From the NCBI RefSeq assembly GCF_020520425.1, contig NC_079488.1, positions 8,719,747-8,783,746 on the forward strand: a DNA stretch of 64,000 nucleotides, written 5' to 3'. Both the position numbers and the translations under genes were made by a program. The notes beneath the pieces were generated by a model that had not been told where the DNA came from, did no database searches, and saw nothing but the letters and a program-made list of their open reading frames with translations. Shown here piece after piece: positions 22,894 through 35,500 of the stretch; the stretch's first letter is position 1; every line of letters starts with the position of its first letter. The DNA comes from Spinacia oleracea. Its lineage: Eukaryota > Streptophyta > Magnoliopsida > Caryophyllales > Amaranthaceae.

Positions 22894-23757
22894 TGTCTCT
22901 GTTTAATGTTTTAAAGTTTTAGAGTTTAAATCTTTGTAAAACATTATTGGTTAATCATTCACAATAAATGAAAGGAATTCATTTTTCCATTTAATTTGTG
23001 GTTTATTAAATGATGAGTCCCTTCAACTTGACGATATATTCAAGATAGACTGTCAGGACCAGTCCTGTGACTAAGAAATGTCTATCAAGTGAACTTGAAT
23101 GTCAAAGGTTGAAAATGGTCCCTAATCGGAGTTTTCTATAAAATTGGACGCATAGAAAACGTTAGACGATTAGAATGCAAGATGACTAGTAGTTCTGTTT
23201 CTTGAACTATGTGGACATGGCAATGTCATAATCATTTGCATAGATACTTACTTTGGGAAGACTAGTATCGGACAAGACCTATGAAACTTTACTGTAAGAG
23301 ATGAAAATCTGTCATAAGTAAATTTCATTAAATTATTAGACACTAAATCCTCAATACCTGAGTGATTTGAGAATACTTGTTTGAGAACTGGTTGCTTTGA
23401 CGTTGACCAACCGTCGCACCGTAAAAGGAGGCTATAAAGGCAACGCTCAGGTAATCACCTATCAAACGAAGTCTAATCTCAAGATCGCAAGATTGGGATT
23501 GTCCTCCCATAAATCGGGATGAGATGCTTAAAAGTTGTACAAGGCCACTCGGAGAGCTAGAAACTGTGAAATGCATGGCCGTGCTCGGATGAATCATAGG
23601 CTATGATTATCTGTTTATTTGATCAGTTGAACTCTGAAACCGAGGAACACCTCTGGATGTAATAAGGATGACAACTCTTACCTTATGTTCAAGAGCAAAC
23701 ATCGAGCGACAAAGGAATTAGGAAATGCACACTTGTCCCTAAGGACAAGTGGGAGAC
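22894..23757 (+). other. 3' noncoding block with hairpin and polypurine tract (element 2)
   Basis: 864 nt lie between the stop and the 3' LTR, conserved in elements 1 and 3. An 8-bp stem with a 4-nt loop (ACTTGTCC-CTAA-GGACAAGT) is at 23731-23750. The tract AAGTGGGAGA, which should prime plus-strand synthesis, directly precedes the LTR. Confidence 0.75.
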
Positions 23758-25101
23758 TGAAGGAAATAATGCCCTTGGTCCAAGTATGCATTCTATGTTA
23801 AGTCTAATAAATGCGGTTCAGTATTAATTAACAAGTTAATAAATCAGTGAGATCAAGTGAGCTGAATGCCTAGCTAGAGGCCGCTTCAGTTCAAGTGGAA
23901 TTAATGATATTAATCCACAGCTTACTCTTGACTGAACCCGTAGGGTCACACAAATAGTACGTAAACGGATCAAGTATTTAATGGCATTAAATACTCCATC
24001 TATGAATATTCGGAACCGACGGATCTTGGTTTCAGTGGGAGCTAAGATCGTCACAGGCAAGAAATGAATACTCCGGAAACGATGATATTGCCGGAAACGG
24101 AAATATGGATCGTGTCGGAAATATGAATATTATCCAAGTCGTAGATGTTGCCGGAAACGGAAACATGGTACGTATCGGAAAATATTATTGGAAATGGAAA
24201 TATTACCAGAATCGGAAATATTGCCGGAAACGGAAATATTGTCAGAATCGGAAATATTGCCGGAATCGGAAAATAATTCCGGAAACGGAAATATTAAATA
24301 TTTGTTCGAAACGGAAATTAATTCCGGAATCGGAAATATTAAATATTGTTCGTATCGGAAATAGATTCCGGAAATGGAAATTTAATCGGAAGCGTATCGT
24401 ACGAATTAGCATCGGACGAGGCCTGCCGGACGAAGGCCCAGCACGAAGCCGGGCCATCGCCCAGCAAGCACGCACGCCACAAGCCCAGCGCGCGCCAAGG
24501 CCACGGATGCGTGGGCCGCGCTGCATGGGCTGCTGCTCGCATGCGCATGGGCAGCCCTTGTGGCTGCCGTGTGTGTGTGTGAGTTTGTGCTCATGCGTGA
24601 TTCCTGAATCTGCAAGAGTCAGTGTATGATTAAATTTCTATTCCTAATTGGATAAATTAATTAAATAGAATTCATGTAGGATTCTAATTTCAATTAATTC
24701 GTATCCTACTAGGATTACGATTCCTTTTCCATAACTCTATAAATAAAGGCCTAGGGGTCATAATTTATACACAAGTTTCAAAGTATTCAAAAGTGAGTTT
24801 TTGAGAGAAAATTAAAACACATCTTGCTCATAAAGTGCCGAAATTTTCTAGTACCTTAAGGGCGATTCTAGTTGGTCAATCTTAAGGCGGATCCGGACGT
24901 GCTGTGGACTATCTACGGAGGGACGACACTTGGAGTCCTAAAAGACTTGTTCTTGTTCGGTTCGGGCGCAGCTAGGGAGGGCACGCAACAAAGAGTATGC
25001 ATCTAAATTATGCTATATGATTATGTGTAAATAATATGTTGTCCTGGGTTAATGGTTGTTTCCGCATGATCTATGTAATGTCATATGAATCATAACCTAC
25101 A
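23758..25101 (+). repeat. 3' LTR of copia element 2
   Basis: 1344 bp, matching 14748-16091 with one difference noticed (AAATC at 23841 versus AATTC at 14831). It is followed by the ATTGG duplication. Confidence 0.95.
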
Positions 25102-25252
25102 ATTGGTAATAGCCTATCTTGCAAAATATTTTTGTTACATCTTAATTTCCCTGTTAATTTTGCTAACATTTTGCATCTGACCAAAGGACTGTTTGACACA
25201 CACCAAGGTTTCCAACCATTTCGTTATATGTATTAATAAGGATTAATAGACC
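25102..25252 (+). repeat. Diverged duplicate, copy B
   Basis: Matches 14232-14402 with indels. Its first five bases, ATTGG, also form the target duplication of element 2. Confidence 0.85.
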
Positions 25253-25369
25253 AAGATGAAATATATATGTTTGAGGAATAACAGACATACAGAGGTTCTT
25301 GACAAAAATTAAATATATATGTATAGTAAAAACTTCGTTCTTCTTCCTTGCTTCAGAAGCAAAGTTGTC

Positions 25370-26227
25370 TGCAAGTCTATCCCCTGCTCTTGGTAGGCAT
25401 ACCATCTCTGGTTGGATCAAGAAAGACAGGAGTTGCCTGCAATTTTCCAATATTGAAGCTAACATTCTCTTTTATTGGTTTATCTCCTTGATTTCAAGGA
25501 TTGTATCAGCGTTTCTCTTATTAAACCAGATAAATTTTGTATCAGTAAAACCTAAATAAATGAAGTTACAATGATGCGTACAAATCACCAAGAACTAATC
25601 AACAATGTTTTTCAAATCAGTCCACATTTCGATTTTTCCCATAAATTTACAATTAGCATATGCAACAGAAATAAAGAAGAAGGGGGTTGTGTTTACCTGG
25701 ACAACTCCATGGATTGCTCTGCGATCCTTCGAAACTACTGAAAAAGAGTTAACACCCGAGTTCCAAAGAATGATGATACCACCCGCGACTCCCACTGGGT
25801 CAACTGTATCAAAAGAATTGAAAGGTAACCCCTCAGCAATTTCTTCAGCACTGGACCTAGACACCCTAGTTTCAGTAATGATGGCCATTTCTGGACCATG
25901 GTCGCTCATAAGCTGCATAAAGTCCCTGGTAAACCATTTTCTCGCCATCCCTATAACATTCCATAGCAGAATCGACATAGGGGGGTGAATTGGGGGTAGC
26001 CTTGCTAACTCTTTCCTCGTATTGTAGGAGCAATTATTGTCCAAAATCACCATCTTCTTTAGATAAGGGCTGAACTTCTCGAGTCCGTTGCTCTTGATTT
26101 TTACTCCATACATTGTTTTCCTATTCTTCCTTGCTTTCCCCCAAGCACAACACAGGGACAAATGACTTTCCTCTCGTTCCAGTAGAAATAGTTTTACATT
26201 GTCTGTCCCTGCCTCCCATTCCGCCAT
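25370..26227 (-). pseudogene. LINE (non-LTR retrotransposon) relic: endonuclease fragment joined to RNase H tail
   Basis: On the minus strand an open frame of 210 codons (26227-25595) carries features of the N-terminal APE-type endonuclease of plant LINEs. These are ILLWNVIGMARK (usually WN-RG), then MAIITETRVS with the catalytic ETR/ETK glutamate, then GGIIILWNSG and VYAN-like SVAYANC. After a frameshift, LVLGDLY (usually LVLGDFN) and FTDTKFIWFNKRNADTILE continue the endonuclease to about 25490. Immediately downstream, in the frame of 25465-25370, PRAGDRLADNFASEA resembles the last part of the plant LINE RNase H domain (usually PR..N..AD.LA..A). The reverse transcriptase between them is missing, so this is an internally deleted, dead copy. 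Assignment is by motif recall only. Confidence 0.65.
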
Positions 26228-26231
26228 TCGC

Positions 26232-27868
26232 CAATATTAATCCACAGCTTACTCTTGACTGAACCCGTAGGATCACACAAATAGTACGTGAACGGATCAA
26301 GTATTTAAGTGAATTAAATACTCCATTTATGGATATTCAGAATCGACGGATCTCGGTTCCAGTGGGAGCTGAAATCGTCAAAAGGCAAATTATGAATACT
26401 CCGGAAACGATGATATTGCCGGAAACAGAAATATGGATCGTATCGAAAATATAAATATTATCCAAGTCGTAGATGTTGCCGGAAACGGAAACATGGTACG
26501 TATCGGAAAATATTATCGGAAATGAAAATATTGCCGGAATCGGAAATATTGCCGGAAACGGAAATATTGCCGGAATCGGAAATATTATCGGAATCGGAAA
26601 TAAATTCCGGAATTGGAAATATTAAATATTTGTTCGAAACGGAAACTAATTCTGGAATCGAAAATATTAAATATTGTTCGAATCGAAAAAGAATTCCGGA
26701 ATCGGAAAATAAATCGGAAGCGCGACGTACAAAATAAACATCGGACGAGCTTGCTAGATGCAAGGCCCAACACGAAGCTAGGCCCGCGCCTAGCGAAGCC
26801 CGCGCAAGGTATGCAAGCACATCAACAGCCCGCCCCACCAAGGCAAGGCCCAGCCGAGCACAAGGCAAGGCCAAGCCCAGCCAAGGCGAGGTAGCAGGCT
26901 GGCGCGCCCATCGTGGGCCGCGTACCAGGGCTGCTGGGCCGAGCCAACCCACGCGCGCAGACAGCGCCCCTTGTGGGCTGTTTGTGCGTGTCGTTGTGTT
27001 CGTGCATGCTTCGAATCCTTAGGCGTTTAGGATTTGTCCGATTAGATTATTTTCCTAAAACTACTAGAGTTAGTTGTTTAACTAAACACTAAAAACAAAG
27101 GTTTAAATTAAGTCTAATTCTAATTGATTTAGATAAATTGAATCCTAGTAGGTTTCTAGTTCCGATAATCCCACCCTATAAATAGGTGATGAATAATCAC
27201 AATTTATACATCAGATTCTCAAGTATTCATATAGTTTTAAGATTAAGCTAAGCTTAATAATTTGCAAAATAATTAAGTACGAATAACATAAAACCTTAGG
27301 CTAAATTCTAGTTAATTGAATCTAAGGCGGATCCGAACGTGCTGTGGACTATCTACGGAGGGACGACACTTGGAGTCCTAAACTTGTTCTTGTTCGGTTC
27401 GGGAGCAGCTAGGGAAGGTACGCGTCACATGTATGTATCCTAGATTATGCTAATTGACTATGTGGTAATTAATTTGAATTCCTGGCTTTATGGTTTTTTC
27501 GCATGAAATATATGTTTTATACTCCCTCCGTCCCGGAATACTTGACCTGTTTTCCTTATCGGGCCGTCCCTTAATACTTGACCTGTTTCTAAAAATGGAA
27601 ATATTCTAATAATATTATATTATTTCTCACTCCACCCCTATTAACCCACCTACCCCCTACTCCATACAAAAAATAATTAAAAATTCAACCCCTACTCTCC
27701 CCCAACCCCACCCCTTTACACATTTTCCACTAACTACATTAAAATAATACCCCACTATCAACTACTACCTATTAAATTAAATAAGTCAATTCAAGTCCCT
27801 TAAACTCTGTGCCGGTCAAACCGGGTCGAGTATTCCGGGACGGAGGGAGTATTTGTCATAACCTAACA
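26232..27868 (+). repeat. Truncated, older LTR of the same copia family (contains a MITE)
   Basis: From 26232 the sequence aligns with the copia LTRs from about 160 bp inside their 5' end. It includes the CGGAAA array (26398-26719), a GC-rich block, a TATA-like CTATAAATAGG near 27176 and a well-preserved R/U5 block at 27325-27425. It ends CATAACCTAACA at 27868. The following bases, GGTCGTTG, are not a primer binding site, so this is a solo or truncated LTR. It is much more diverged than the other copies. A Stowaway-type MITE is inserted near its 3' end. Confidence 0.85.
27522..27849 (+). mobile_element. Stowaway-like MITE, copy 1
   Basis: 328 bp with terminal inverted repeats starting CTCCCTCCGTCCCGGAATAC and ending in the complement. 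It is flanked by TA at 27520-27521 and 27850-27851. Copies at 35459 and 38411 are about 95% alike by eye. It is non-coding and would need a Tc1/mariner-type transposase in trans. Confidence 0.93.
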
Positions 27869-28209
27869 GGTCGTTGCAACAAGGAGGACTGCGACGTTGA
27901 AGGGAGGTCCTCGATGCGGTATCTTGTGGGAGATGGTCTGGTCGGATTTTATCGCTCTAGTCGGCGATGATGAAGATGAGAGTGATGGTGGACTGATGGT
28001 AATGATAAAGATAGTGGTTGAGAATGGGGATGTTGGTGAGAGTGTGAGATAAAACATTGGTGGGCGAGGGAAAACTTTATTTCAAAGGGTAAAATTGTAC
28101 TTTTACCAATATTGGGGGCGTTTTTAAGTAAATGCAGACATCGAATAACGATAAACTGAAAAAAATACTTCGTTAAATAAACAAACAAAAAATAATCAAT
28201 AACTTTTGT
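27869..28209. other. Intergenic stretch without recognised features
   Basis: I see no credible gene or repeat here; short minus-strand frames are low-complexity Ser/His-rich. Confidence 0.5.
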
Positions 28210-28218
28210 GTAAAACAG

Positions 28219-28676
28219 GAGCGATTTCCTTCAATATTGCTTAAACATCCAATAATTCCCAAAATACGCTACTTTCTAACTTATTTCCCTCCATACCGTC
28301 CACGTCAACATGGAAGAAAGAGAAGTATTTTTTTTCTGAACTGGCGGTTTTGTTTTAAAACAAATCGTCGTTTGAATTGGCGGTTCAGTGGTATAAACCG
28401 CGAACTCAATTGGCGGTTTGCTTCAAAATAAAACCGTGTGGTTTTATAACAAAACCGCTACCTGAAATGGAGGTTCATTATATACATAAGCCGATATTTC
28501 AGATATCGGTTTACCCCTTTAAACCGCTGTTTCAGATCGCAGTTTATTGTAGATTTTATAAATAAAAAATTAGACCGACTTTCTTGCTGACGTGGACAGT
28601 AGAATAGGAAATAAGTGAAAAAGTAGCGTATTTTAGGAATTTACGAATCTTCAAGCATTATTGAAGGAAATCGCTC
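28219..28676. mobile_element. Mutator-type MITE with 9-bp target duplication
   Basis: 458 bp with long inverted termini: GAGCGATTTCCTTCAATA at the left and the complement ending GAAATCGCTC at 28676. Inverted similarity extends through the motifs around GACGTGGA and AGTAGCGTATTTT. It is flanked by the perfect 9-bp direct repeat GTAAAACAG (28210-28218 and 28677-28685), which fits the Mutator superfamily. The middle contains repeated GGCGGTTT words. It is non-coding. Confidence 0.9.
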
Positions 28677-28685
28677 GTAAAACAG

Positions 28686-29180
28686 CCTTACCGGAAAGAC
28701 CACTTTCATTGCTTAACTAATTTGTTTCATTGCTTAAATAATTAGTTCAGTGTTTTTAACTAATTAATTTCATTATTTAATTAAATGATTTTGATGCTTA
28801 ACTAATTAATTCTAATTAGTCAAATTCATTAACTCGAGAATTATAACCATCTGAAACGTTTCTCATTCTTGATTCACCATAACCGCCAATGTATTAATCA
28901 ATGTCTCTAATTGAATTGTTCTTAACGGTTAAACTAAAATTGGAAAGGGAAGGATGAAATGCTGAGGTGACTATGCTGAGGTGAGTATTAAATGAAGAAT
29001 TAATTATGCATTCTTGGTCACGCGTCTTCTAAACGGTGATGATTATGTGTCCGCCACGTGTCTTCAAAAGGGTGTGGTTTACGTATCCTTAAAGTGGAGT
29101 TGGTTTTCTTTTTTAAATACTAGACTAGACTAAACTAGATATTGAATTGATTACATCGATTAATTTATGTGGCACAAATG
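28686..29180. other. Upstream region of the BRX-family gene
   Basis: AT-rich intergenic DNA without a gene. It contains a short repeat GCTGAGGTGA (about 28963-28983) and the G-box below. Confidence 0.5.
29055..29060 (+). promoter_or_regulatory. G-box / ABRE-like CACGTG
   Basis: CCACGTGTC lies about 130 bp upstream of the TATA box of the BRX-family gene. This core is bound by plant bZIP and bHLH factors; function here is inferred from position only. Confidence 0.4.
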
Positions 29181-29186
29181 CGGTGT

Positions 29187-29195
29187 TATATAAAA
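29187..29195 (+). promoter_or_regulatory. TATA box of the BRX-family gene
   Basis: TATATAAAA lies about 410 bp upstream of the start codon. It is followed by a CT-rich 5' UTR (29300-29375) and a 5' UTR intron at 29463-29562 (AG|GTATGT ... TTTTGCAG). Confidence 0.55.
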
Positions 29196-29596
29196 GTTTG
29201 TAAGAAATAAAAAAGGCGCAAAAGAAAATACAAAGAATAAAAAGAGTGGGGGCCAAAAACTAAAGAAGATGCCAACTCCATAAAATCAACGTGTTCTGCA
29301 CTTTCCACTTCTCCCCCCTTCTTCCCCTTCGTTCTCTCTCCATTTTCACCTCTCCATCTTCTTCTTCCTAATTTCTTCTAATCAAATAATTAAATTACCT
29401 TTTACTTCATCATAATTCCCAGTTTCTAAAGAAAATTCAACAACCAATTCAATTTCACAAAGGTATGTACTCAATTTTCCAATTTTCTTTAATTTAATAA
29501 ATTTGAAGTCTGTTCTAATGGTGGTTTGGTGAAGAAATTAAAACTTCAACTCAATTTTGCAGGATTGAAAAAAATAAACCCAGAAAAACGTGAATA

Positions 29597-32500
29597 ATGT
29601 TAACGTGCATAGCTCGTCCGAAGCAACAACAGGGGCATAACAGTCATCATCATAATCATCAACATCAACACGACGATCCAGACTCCGTTCACACTCCCAA
29701 CAGTAAACAAGCCATTAAAACCCTAACTTCTCAGGTAATTTCCAATTTACAAATTACTGAAATTATCAATTATTTTCTTCCCCATTTTATTTTTTGTTTT
29801 TTAAAAAAATTTGGTGAATAATGTAGATCAAAGGAATAGCATTAAAAGCATCAGGGGCGTACAAATGCAACCCATGTTCACACCCCAACTCGGGCGGACC
29901 AACCGGGTCAGGTTCGGGTCAACTCAAGAGCTACACCGAGTCAGAGACTGGCTCAGAGAAGTTGAAGCCGCCAAGGGCATTTAAACGGACGTTGAGCGCG
30001 AACTCGTCGTCGTCGGCGGCGACGCCGAGGTGGGGGAAAGAGATGGAGGCGCGGTTGAAAGGGCTGTCTGTTGGCGGCGAGGTAACGCCGGTGATGTCCG
30101 TGTCGGCGAGTGGGCGGCGACTTGACCCGGTTGTGTTGGTGGAGGAAGACGAACCTAAAGAGTGGGTTGCTCAGGTGGAGCCCGGCGTTTTGATCACTTT
30201 TGTTTCTTTGCCACGTGGCGGCAATGATCTTAAGCGCATTCGATTTAAGTAAGTTTTTTTTTAAAAAAAAATTCTTTGTTTTACTTGATTTTTTTACTGC
30301 TTTGATTTGATTGGTTTTTGAGTTTAACGGACTTGATTTGGTTCTATGAAGTATTTATTTCTGTCAATTCTGAATTTCTGATTAATTAAACACTGTTCTT
30401 GAGAAAATCCTTCTATTTTTAGAGTACACAAGTAAGTAATTTTGGTATACTTGTTATGAGCGAGCTTATAATTTTATAACCGCTATTTTTATACGAGTGT
30501 ATCAAAATCAATAAAATGGTGTGATAAAATCAATTTTCATGATTAAGTGTATTTATGTGAAGTATTAATACACTAATACGAGTATTTGCTAGTGGGTGAA
30601 GATATAAAGGTGCAACAAACTTGAAATTGTTTTTTTAACTTCAAAATCAACAGCCATAGATTGTTAAGTTAAATTAACATTTTAAATGGAGGACGTATCT
30701 TATTTGGTTGACAAAATGCAAGAAACGGAAATTATCTGTCGTTAAATTGTATAAAAAAAGGGAATTTTCACAAGTCTAGAGTACGAGTTTGGTTGACAAA
30801 ATGCAAGAAATGGAAATTATCGGTCGTTAAAATTGCATAAAAAACGGGTATTCACAAGTCTTATAAGAATACGAGTCAAGTTTGAATTTTACTTTATTTG
30901 GACTTCAGAGCATTTATTATAAAATGATATGATTTGCAAGTTATAACCCTAATGAGAGAAATAAAGTAAATTCCGAATTACTACGGGGTATATCCTTGAT
31001 TTATATTCCGTATCAGCCTATTAAGTGGTAATTTTGTGATAAAATAGAAACATATGTACCGTCGAAATGGTTGAATATTTCTCCCATTTGAATACAAGTA
31101 TTTAACTATTTATCAAGGAGATTAAACTATGGTCATTTGGAGAGAGTGATTGAACCATGAAAGGTTTGAACTAAACTAGGGTCGTTTAGTGAGACTAATA
31201 ATATACGGAGTAGTAATGTACGGTTTAGATTAATGTTTTGTTAAGAATAATTAAGACGGTAATTAAACTCCCTCTCCCTCCATAATGGGGTTCGATTCTG
31301 CCTAGAAAATTGGTTGGTAGAATAGGGCGTGTTTGGATTCTTTAAAATTGTTTGTCTATATTATACTCCAATATTTCGCGGGCTCCGATAATTTGAAGAT
31401 TGACACTAGTTTGATCATAGGGTGGAGTCTACATTTAGCATGTAACCTAAAGAATAAAGAATAAAGAATTGTTTGTTTGTGCACAAAAGTAGTTGTGTTT
31501 CCATCATCATGATCATCGATGATGTCATATCGTCCTTATTGAAGAAATTTGATTTTTTGAGGATTTTGTTTTTGGTAGATGTACATTTCTCTTCACTATA
31601 AGACCTGAACTTATTTGAACTGAATTTATTTAATCTGAATTTATCTGAGTTTTTTAAGAATTTATAGGATCATATTTAACTTATTTAATCTTATAAGACC
31701 TTATTAAAGCTATTTATACCTTATGAAAAATTTATTAGATTAATTATCTCTAAACTTTTAGTAATTAACATATTTCACCTTTGAATACACTTATTTAGTA
31801 AAAGTAATGAATAATCATATGTTTCTATCTTTAAATAAAATTATTATCTTGCACGAATAGTACGAAAATAAAATGGGGTGGACATGTATAGTCAAATTTT
31901 TAAGTACTTGTCTTTGAAAGAGACACTTTTTAAAGCTAAGATGAGGTAAAAGAACATTGTCTTCGAAATCTTATGTCTTTTTTTGTTGATTTTTCGTAAC
32001 AAAACAATTAGACTCACAAAGTAGGTTGTGTTACATTGTCTTCGAAATCTAATGTCTTTTTTTGTTGTTTCTTCGAAATCTTATGTCCTTTTCTATGCTA
32101 TCATTTGTTACTCTAGCTTATTTTTTTGACTTGTGAATATGATTTTTCTCTAACACTATTTGATCAAAAGGGGTTAAAACTTTTTCCATGTCAAGATAAA
32201 GTTGGGAATTATGTTGATATGGAGTTAAAAAGAGGTTAAATGGGTAATGGATAATCTCTTTTTTCCATTTTGATGAAAAAACATGTCTATTGCCTCTAAA
32301 GGGAAGAAAAACTATCTATTAGTTCTAAAAGGAAGGAAAAATGTCACCTAGTTCTAAAAGAGGAGGAAAAAAATGTCAATCACTTTAATCTAACTTTGAT
32401 AGTCCGTATTATGGACATTTTAAGCCTTGTAAGTTTATTATATTTATGCTTTCCCTTTTTTTTCTATTCCTCTTTTTATTTAGAATACAATTGAATTTGA

Positions 32501-35500
32501 GGATTAAACTTTAAAATGTAATAGATGTTTTAAAAAATTATTTAGGTGAGTCGTCTGATTTTCTCTTCTAACAATATACGGAGTAAAAGACTAGTCTGTG
32601 CAAAATTAATTAGAAAGATGAACTATAGGGTTTAATCAATGTATCCATCATTCCCTTTTTGGAGCAATTTTTTATTTCTTTTTGGTGTACCATCCGTTTT
32701 ACCCTTAGGGCTAATTCGGATTCGGGCCGAGTTCAAAGCGGATAGATTCCAATCACCTACCAAATTCAGCCTTAATCACCACTAAACCAACCGACAATTG
32801 ATTTTTTTTAAGCAAAACTTGATTGATTACAAAAGACATTAAAAACTAATAATTCAAAATCACTTTTTTGACTTAAGGGTATCCTGTCTAAAACCAGGCC
32901 TTAAAAATTACAGACAAATATGTTCTGTGTTACTCCGTAATGATTAAGATTCAACTTACTGTAAAATCTACACTTTTTGCCCAGTGGTAAATAAAATGAA
33001 AAAAAATAGTCAAAAAAAGAGGAAGTAATTGCAAGAATGGTTGGTTAGTGGGCCAATCCAATTCTGATTGTGTCTTGCATGAATTTTTATTTAATAAGCA
33101 TTATGTCGATATGTCGGATGTGGGGTCCCCCTTCTTTTTTCCAAAGCTTCTTTCACGCCAAGGTTGAGTTAGCTTTGTCAGTTTCTGCTAGTTTTTCCTG
33201 TCCTTTACCATACCATAAAATAAAGGTCATCACAAATTGACATAACATTAACATACCCAAATCCAATTTTCTTGTAAAATGGGTGCGCATAGTAACGTTG
33301 GACGTACGTATGTTATAGAATGGACATGATTTTGCATCAACTATTACTATCATACACATGTACTTGTTCGAGTGTTGGGGTCCCGACCGTCCCGTTCATT
33401 AATGTCTTGTGTTTTTTGTGTGTACTCATGGTACACTGTCAGGTTCGAGTAATGTGACGGTGTGGTTAAATGTAATGAAATGAAAAAGTTATTATGGAGT
33501 ACTCCTGAAGGCCTTATTCTCTTCACGTGATTCGGTTTTATTTTCTAGTTTCTGTGATGTGATCTGATCTGACCTGAATGTTCTCCAACTCATAAGTAAG
33601 AACTTACACGCGAGATGATGTAGGTCAAGAATACTAGCCAAATTGTTGGTTTGAGATGTAGGTAAAAAGTACTAGCCAATTGTTGGTTTATATTGTTACT
33701 CATTGACTCATTATGTTTAAGTGTTACATACTTCCTCTGTTTCATATTAAAGTAACGCATTGGATTTTGGTAGGAGATAATAATAAGTACTGGGAGCACC
33801 AACACAAGTTGGTGGAGTTGGTAAAGAACTCACCTTGTGATTGAGAAGTCCGGGGGGGAGTCTTATCAGCCGCAAAATGCTTGGGAGTTGCTCAAACGAA
33901 GATCTGCTAAGCTAGACCAGTTAACTTGTGATAGGTGACAATTCAGTAGGGTTTGGGAGCAAAAATTTGGTAATAATAATAAAAGGTACAGGGAGCAAAA
34001 AATTGGTAATAATAATAAAAGGTACAGGGAGCAAAAAATTGGTAAAATGGGATGAGTAATGTCACGAGTCCATAACCTAGTCTGGTAGCCCTTAATGGCA
34101 ATTAGTCAAGAGGAGAAGCCCTTTAATGGCACCAAATTGATCACTGTAGATGGCTTGGGAAGAAAATGTAAAAAGTTGTCATTATATAGAAGTGATTTGA
34201 ACATTTGATTAAGATATGTTTGGCATCTCTTGATTTAAAAAATGGATGTTTTCTTTCACTATTGACAAATTATATTGTTTCCCATGCTCAGATGTCATGA
34301 TCTGGGGCCAATTTATCCCTTGAAATAAGGACAATGTGGCTTTATCAAAAAGTAGTTTGGTGATCATTTTAGTGGACTAAACCCATTATAGTACTAGTGA
34401 GAAAAAAGGCTAAAAAGCTAGCTAGCTGTTGAATTAGAACAACCACAAAAAGATTATGTTAATCATTGCTTCTTAATTATTGCACTAAAGCATGTGTAAA
34501 AAGTTAAGGAAGAAGGCATAATTTACTTACCCTCAGTATAATTTACTGTAGTGGAAATTCTTTCAACCTTGCAGTGCCACTAAGGAGGAAATGGGTTGGG
34601 CTCGTGTTCAAGACCAATTGTCCATATATGTAAGCGTGTAGATTATGCATATTTGAGTATCATAGCTTGCAAATTTGCAATAGCCTTTGTGACTTTCTGT
34701 CAACTGTTCCCGAACAAAACTATATGGTAGTATTACGACCTTGTTCTATTCACCTGATTTGGTCTGATTTTTCTAGTTTTTGGTCTGGTCTGTATGCTTT
34801 ATGTGAGTGTTTTTTGCTTTTTCTGGCCTGATTTGATTTTGTTGGTCTGATCTAATAAGCAATAAGCATAAAGTGAAGAGAACAAAGCCGTAGTCCTTCT
34901 AAGTTTGGAAGCTACTAGTCTACTACACACGTAACATGAAATGTACGGTGTGGAGCTATGGTATTGATGCAGTTCCTGAAAGTCCTACTAATTAAAATGT
35001 TTATTTACATGAATGGATCCAATAATCTTCCAATGTCTTTGTTTACGTAGACCTTTTTTAAGGTTATCTACTTATATATTACTAATTTACTATGGAGTAT
35101 GAAATATGGATTCTGATTGTTTGTATGGTTTGATTAGCCGAGAAATGTTCAACAAATGGCAAGCCCAAAAATGGTGGACGGATAACTACGAGAAGATCAT
35201 GGAACTGTATAATGTTCAGAGGCTTAGTCGTAACGCCTTTCCTCTTCCAACTCCCCCAAGATCTGAAGATGATAACAGCTCTATGGTACGTAATGGCCTA
35301 CCACTAATTAATTGCTTAAATATCATGTTTATGGACTTATGGTTGGTGCAAAGATGAGTAACAAGTAACTTTTCTTATAGATGGCATTGTGGACTTATAG
35401 ATCCCAGATCCTTCATTTCTGACTTTACTTAATGGGAATAGTACTTTAAAGAAACATACTCCCTCCGTCCCGGAATACTTGACCTGTTTTCCTTATCGGG

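Larger units (their letters stand above)
14748..25101 (+). mobile_element. Copia element 2: full-length autonomous LTR retrotransposon
   Basis: A complete element of 10,354 bp. LTRs are 14748-16091 and 23758-25101, each 1344 bp, with the 5-bp target duplication ATTGG at 14743-14747 and 25102-25106. The order is LTR, bulged initiator-Met PBS, leader of about 2.7 kb, single Gag-Pol frame (18835-22893), 864-nt 3' noncoding block with a polypurine tract, LTR. The only LTR difference I noticed is one base near 14831 versus 23841. The intact frame and near-identical LTRs make it a recent insertion that may still be competent. Domain order integrase-RT-RNase H places it in Ty1-copia. Confidence 0.96.
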
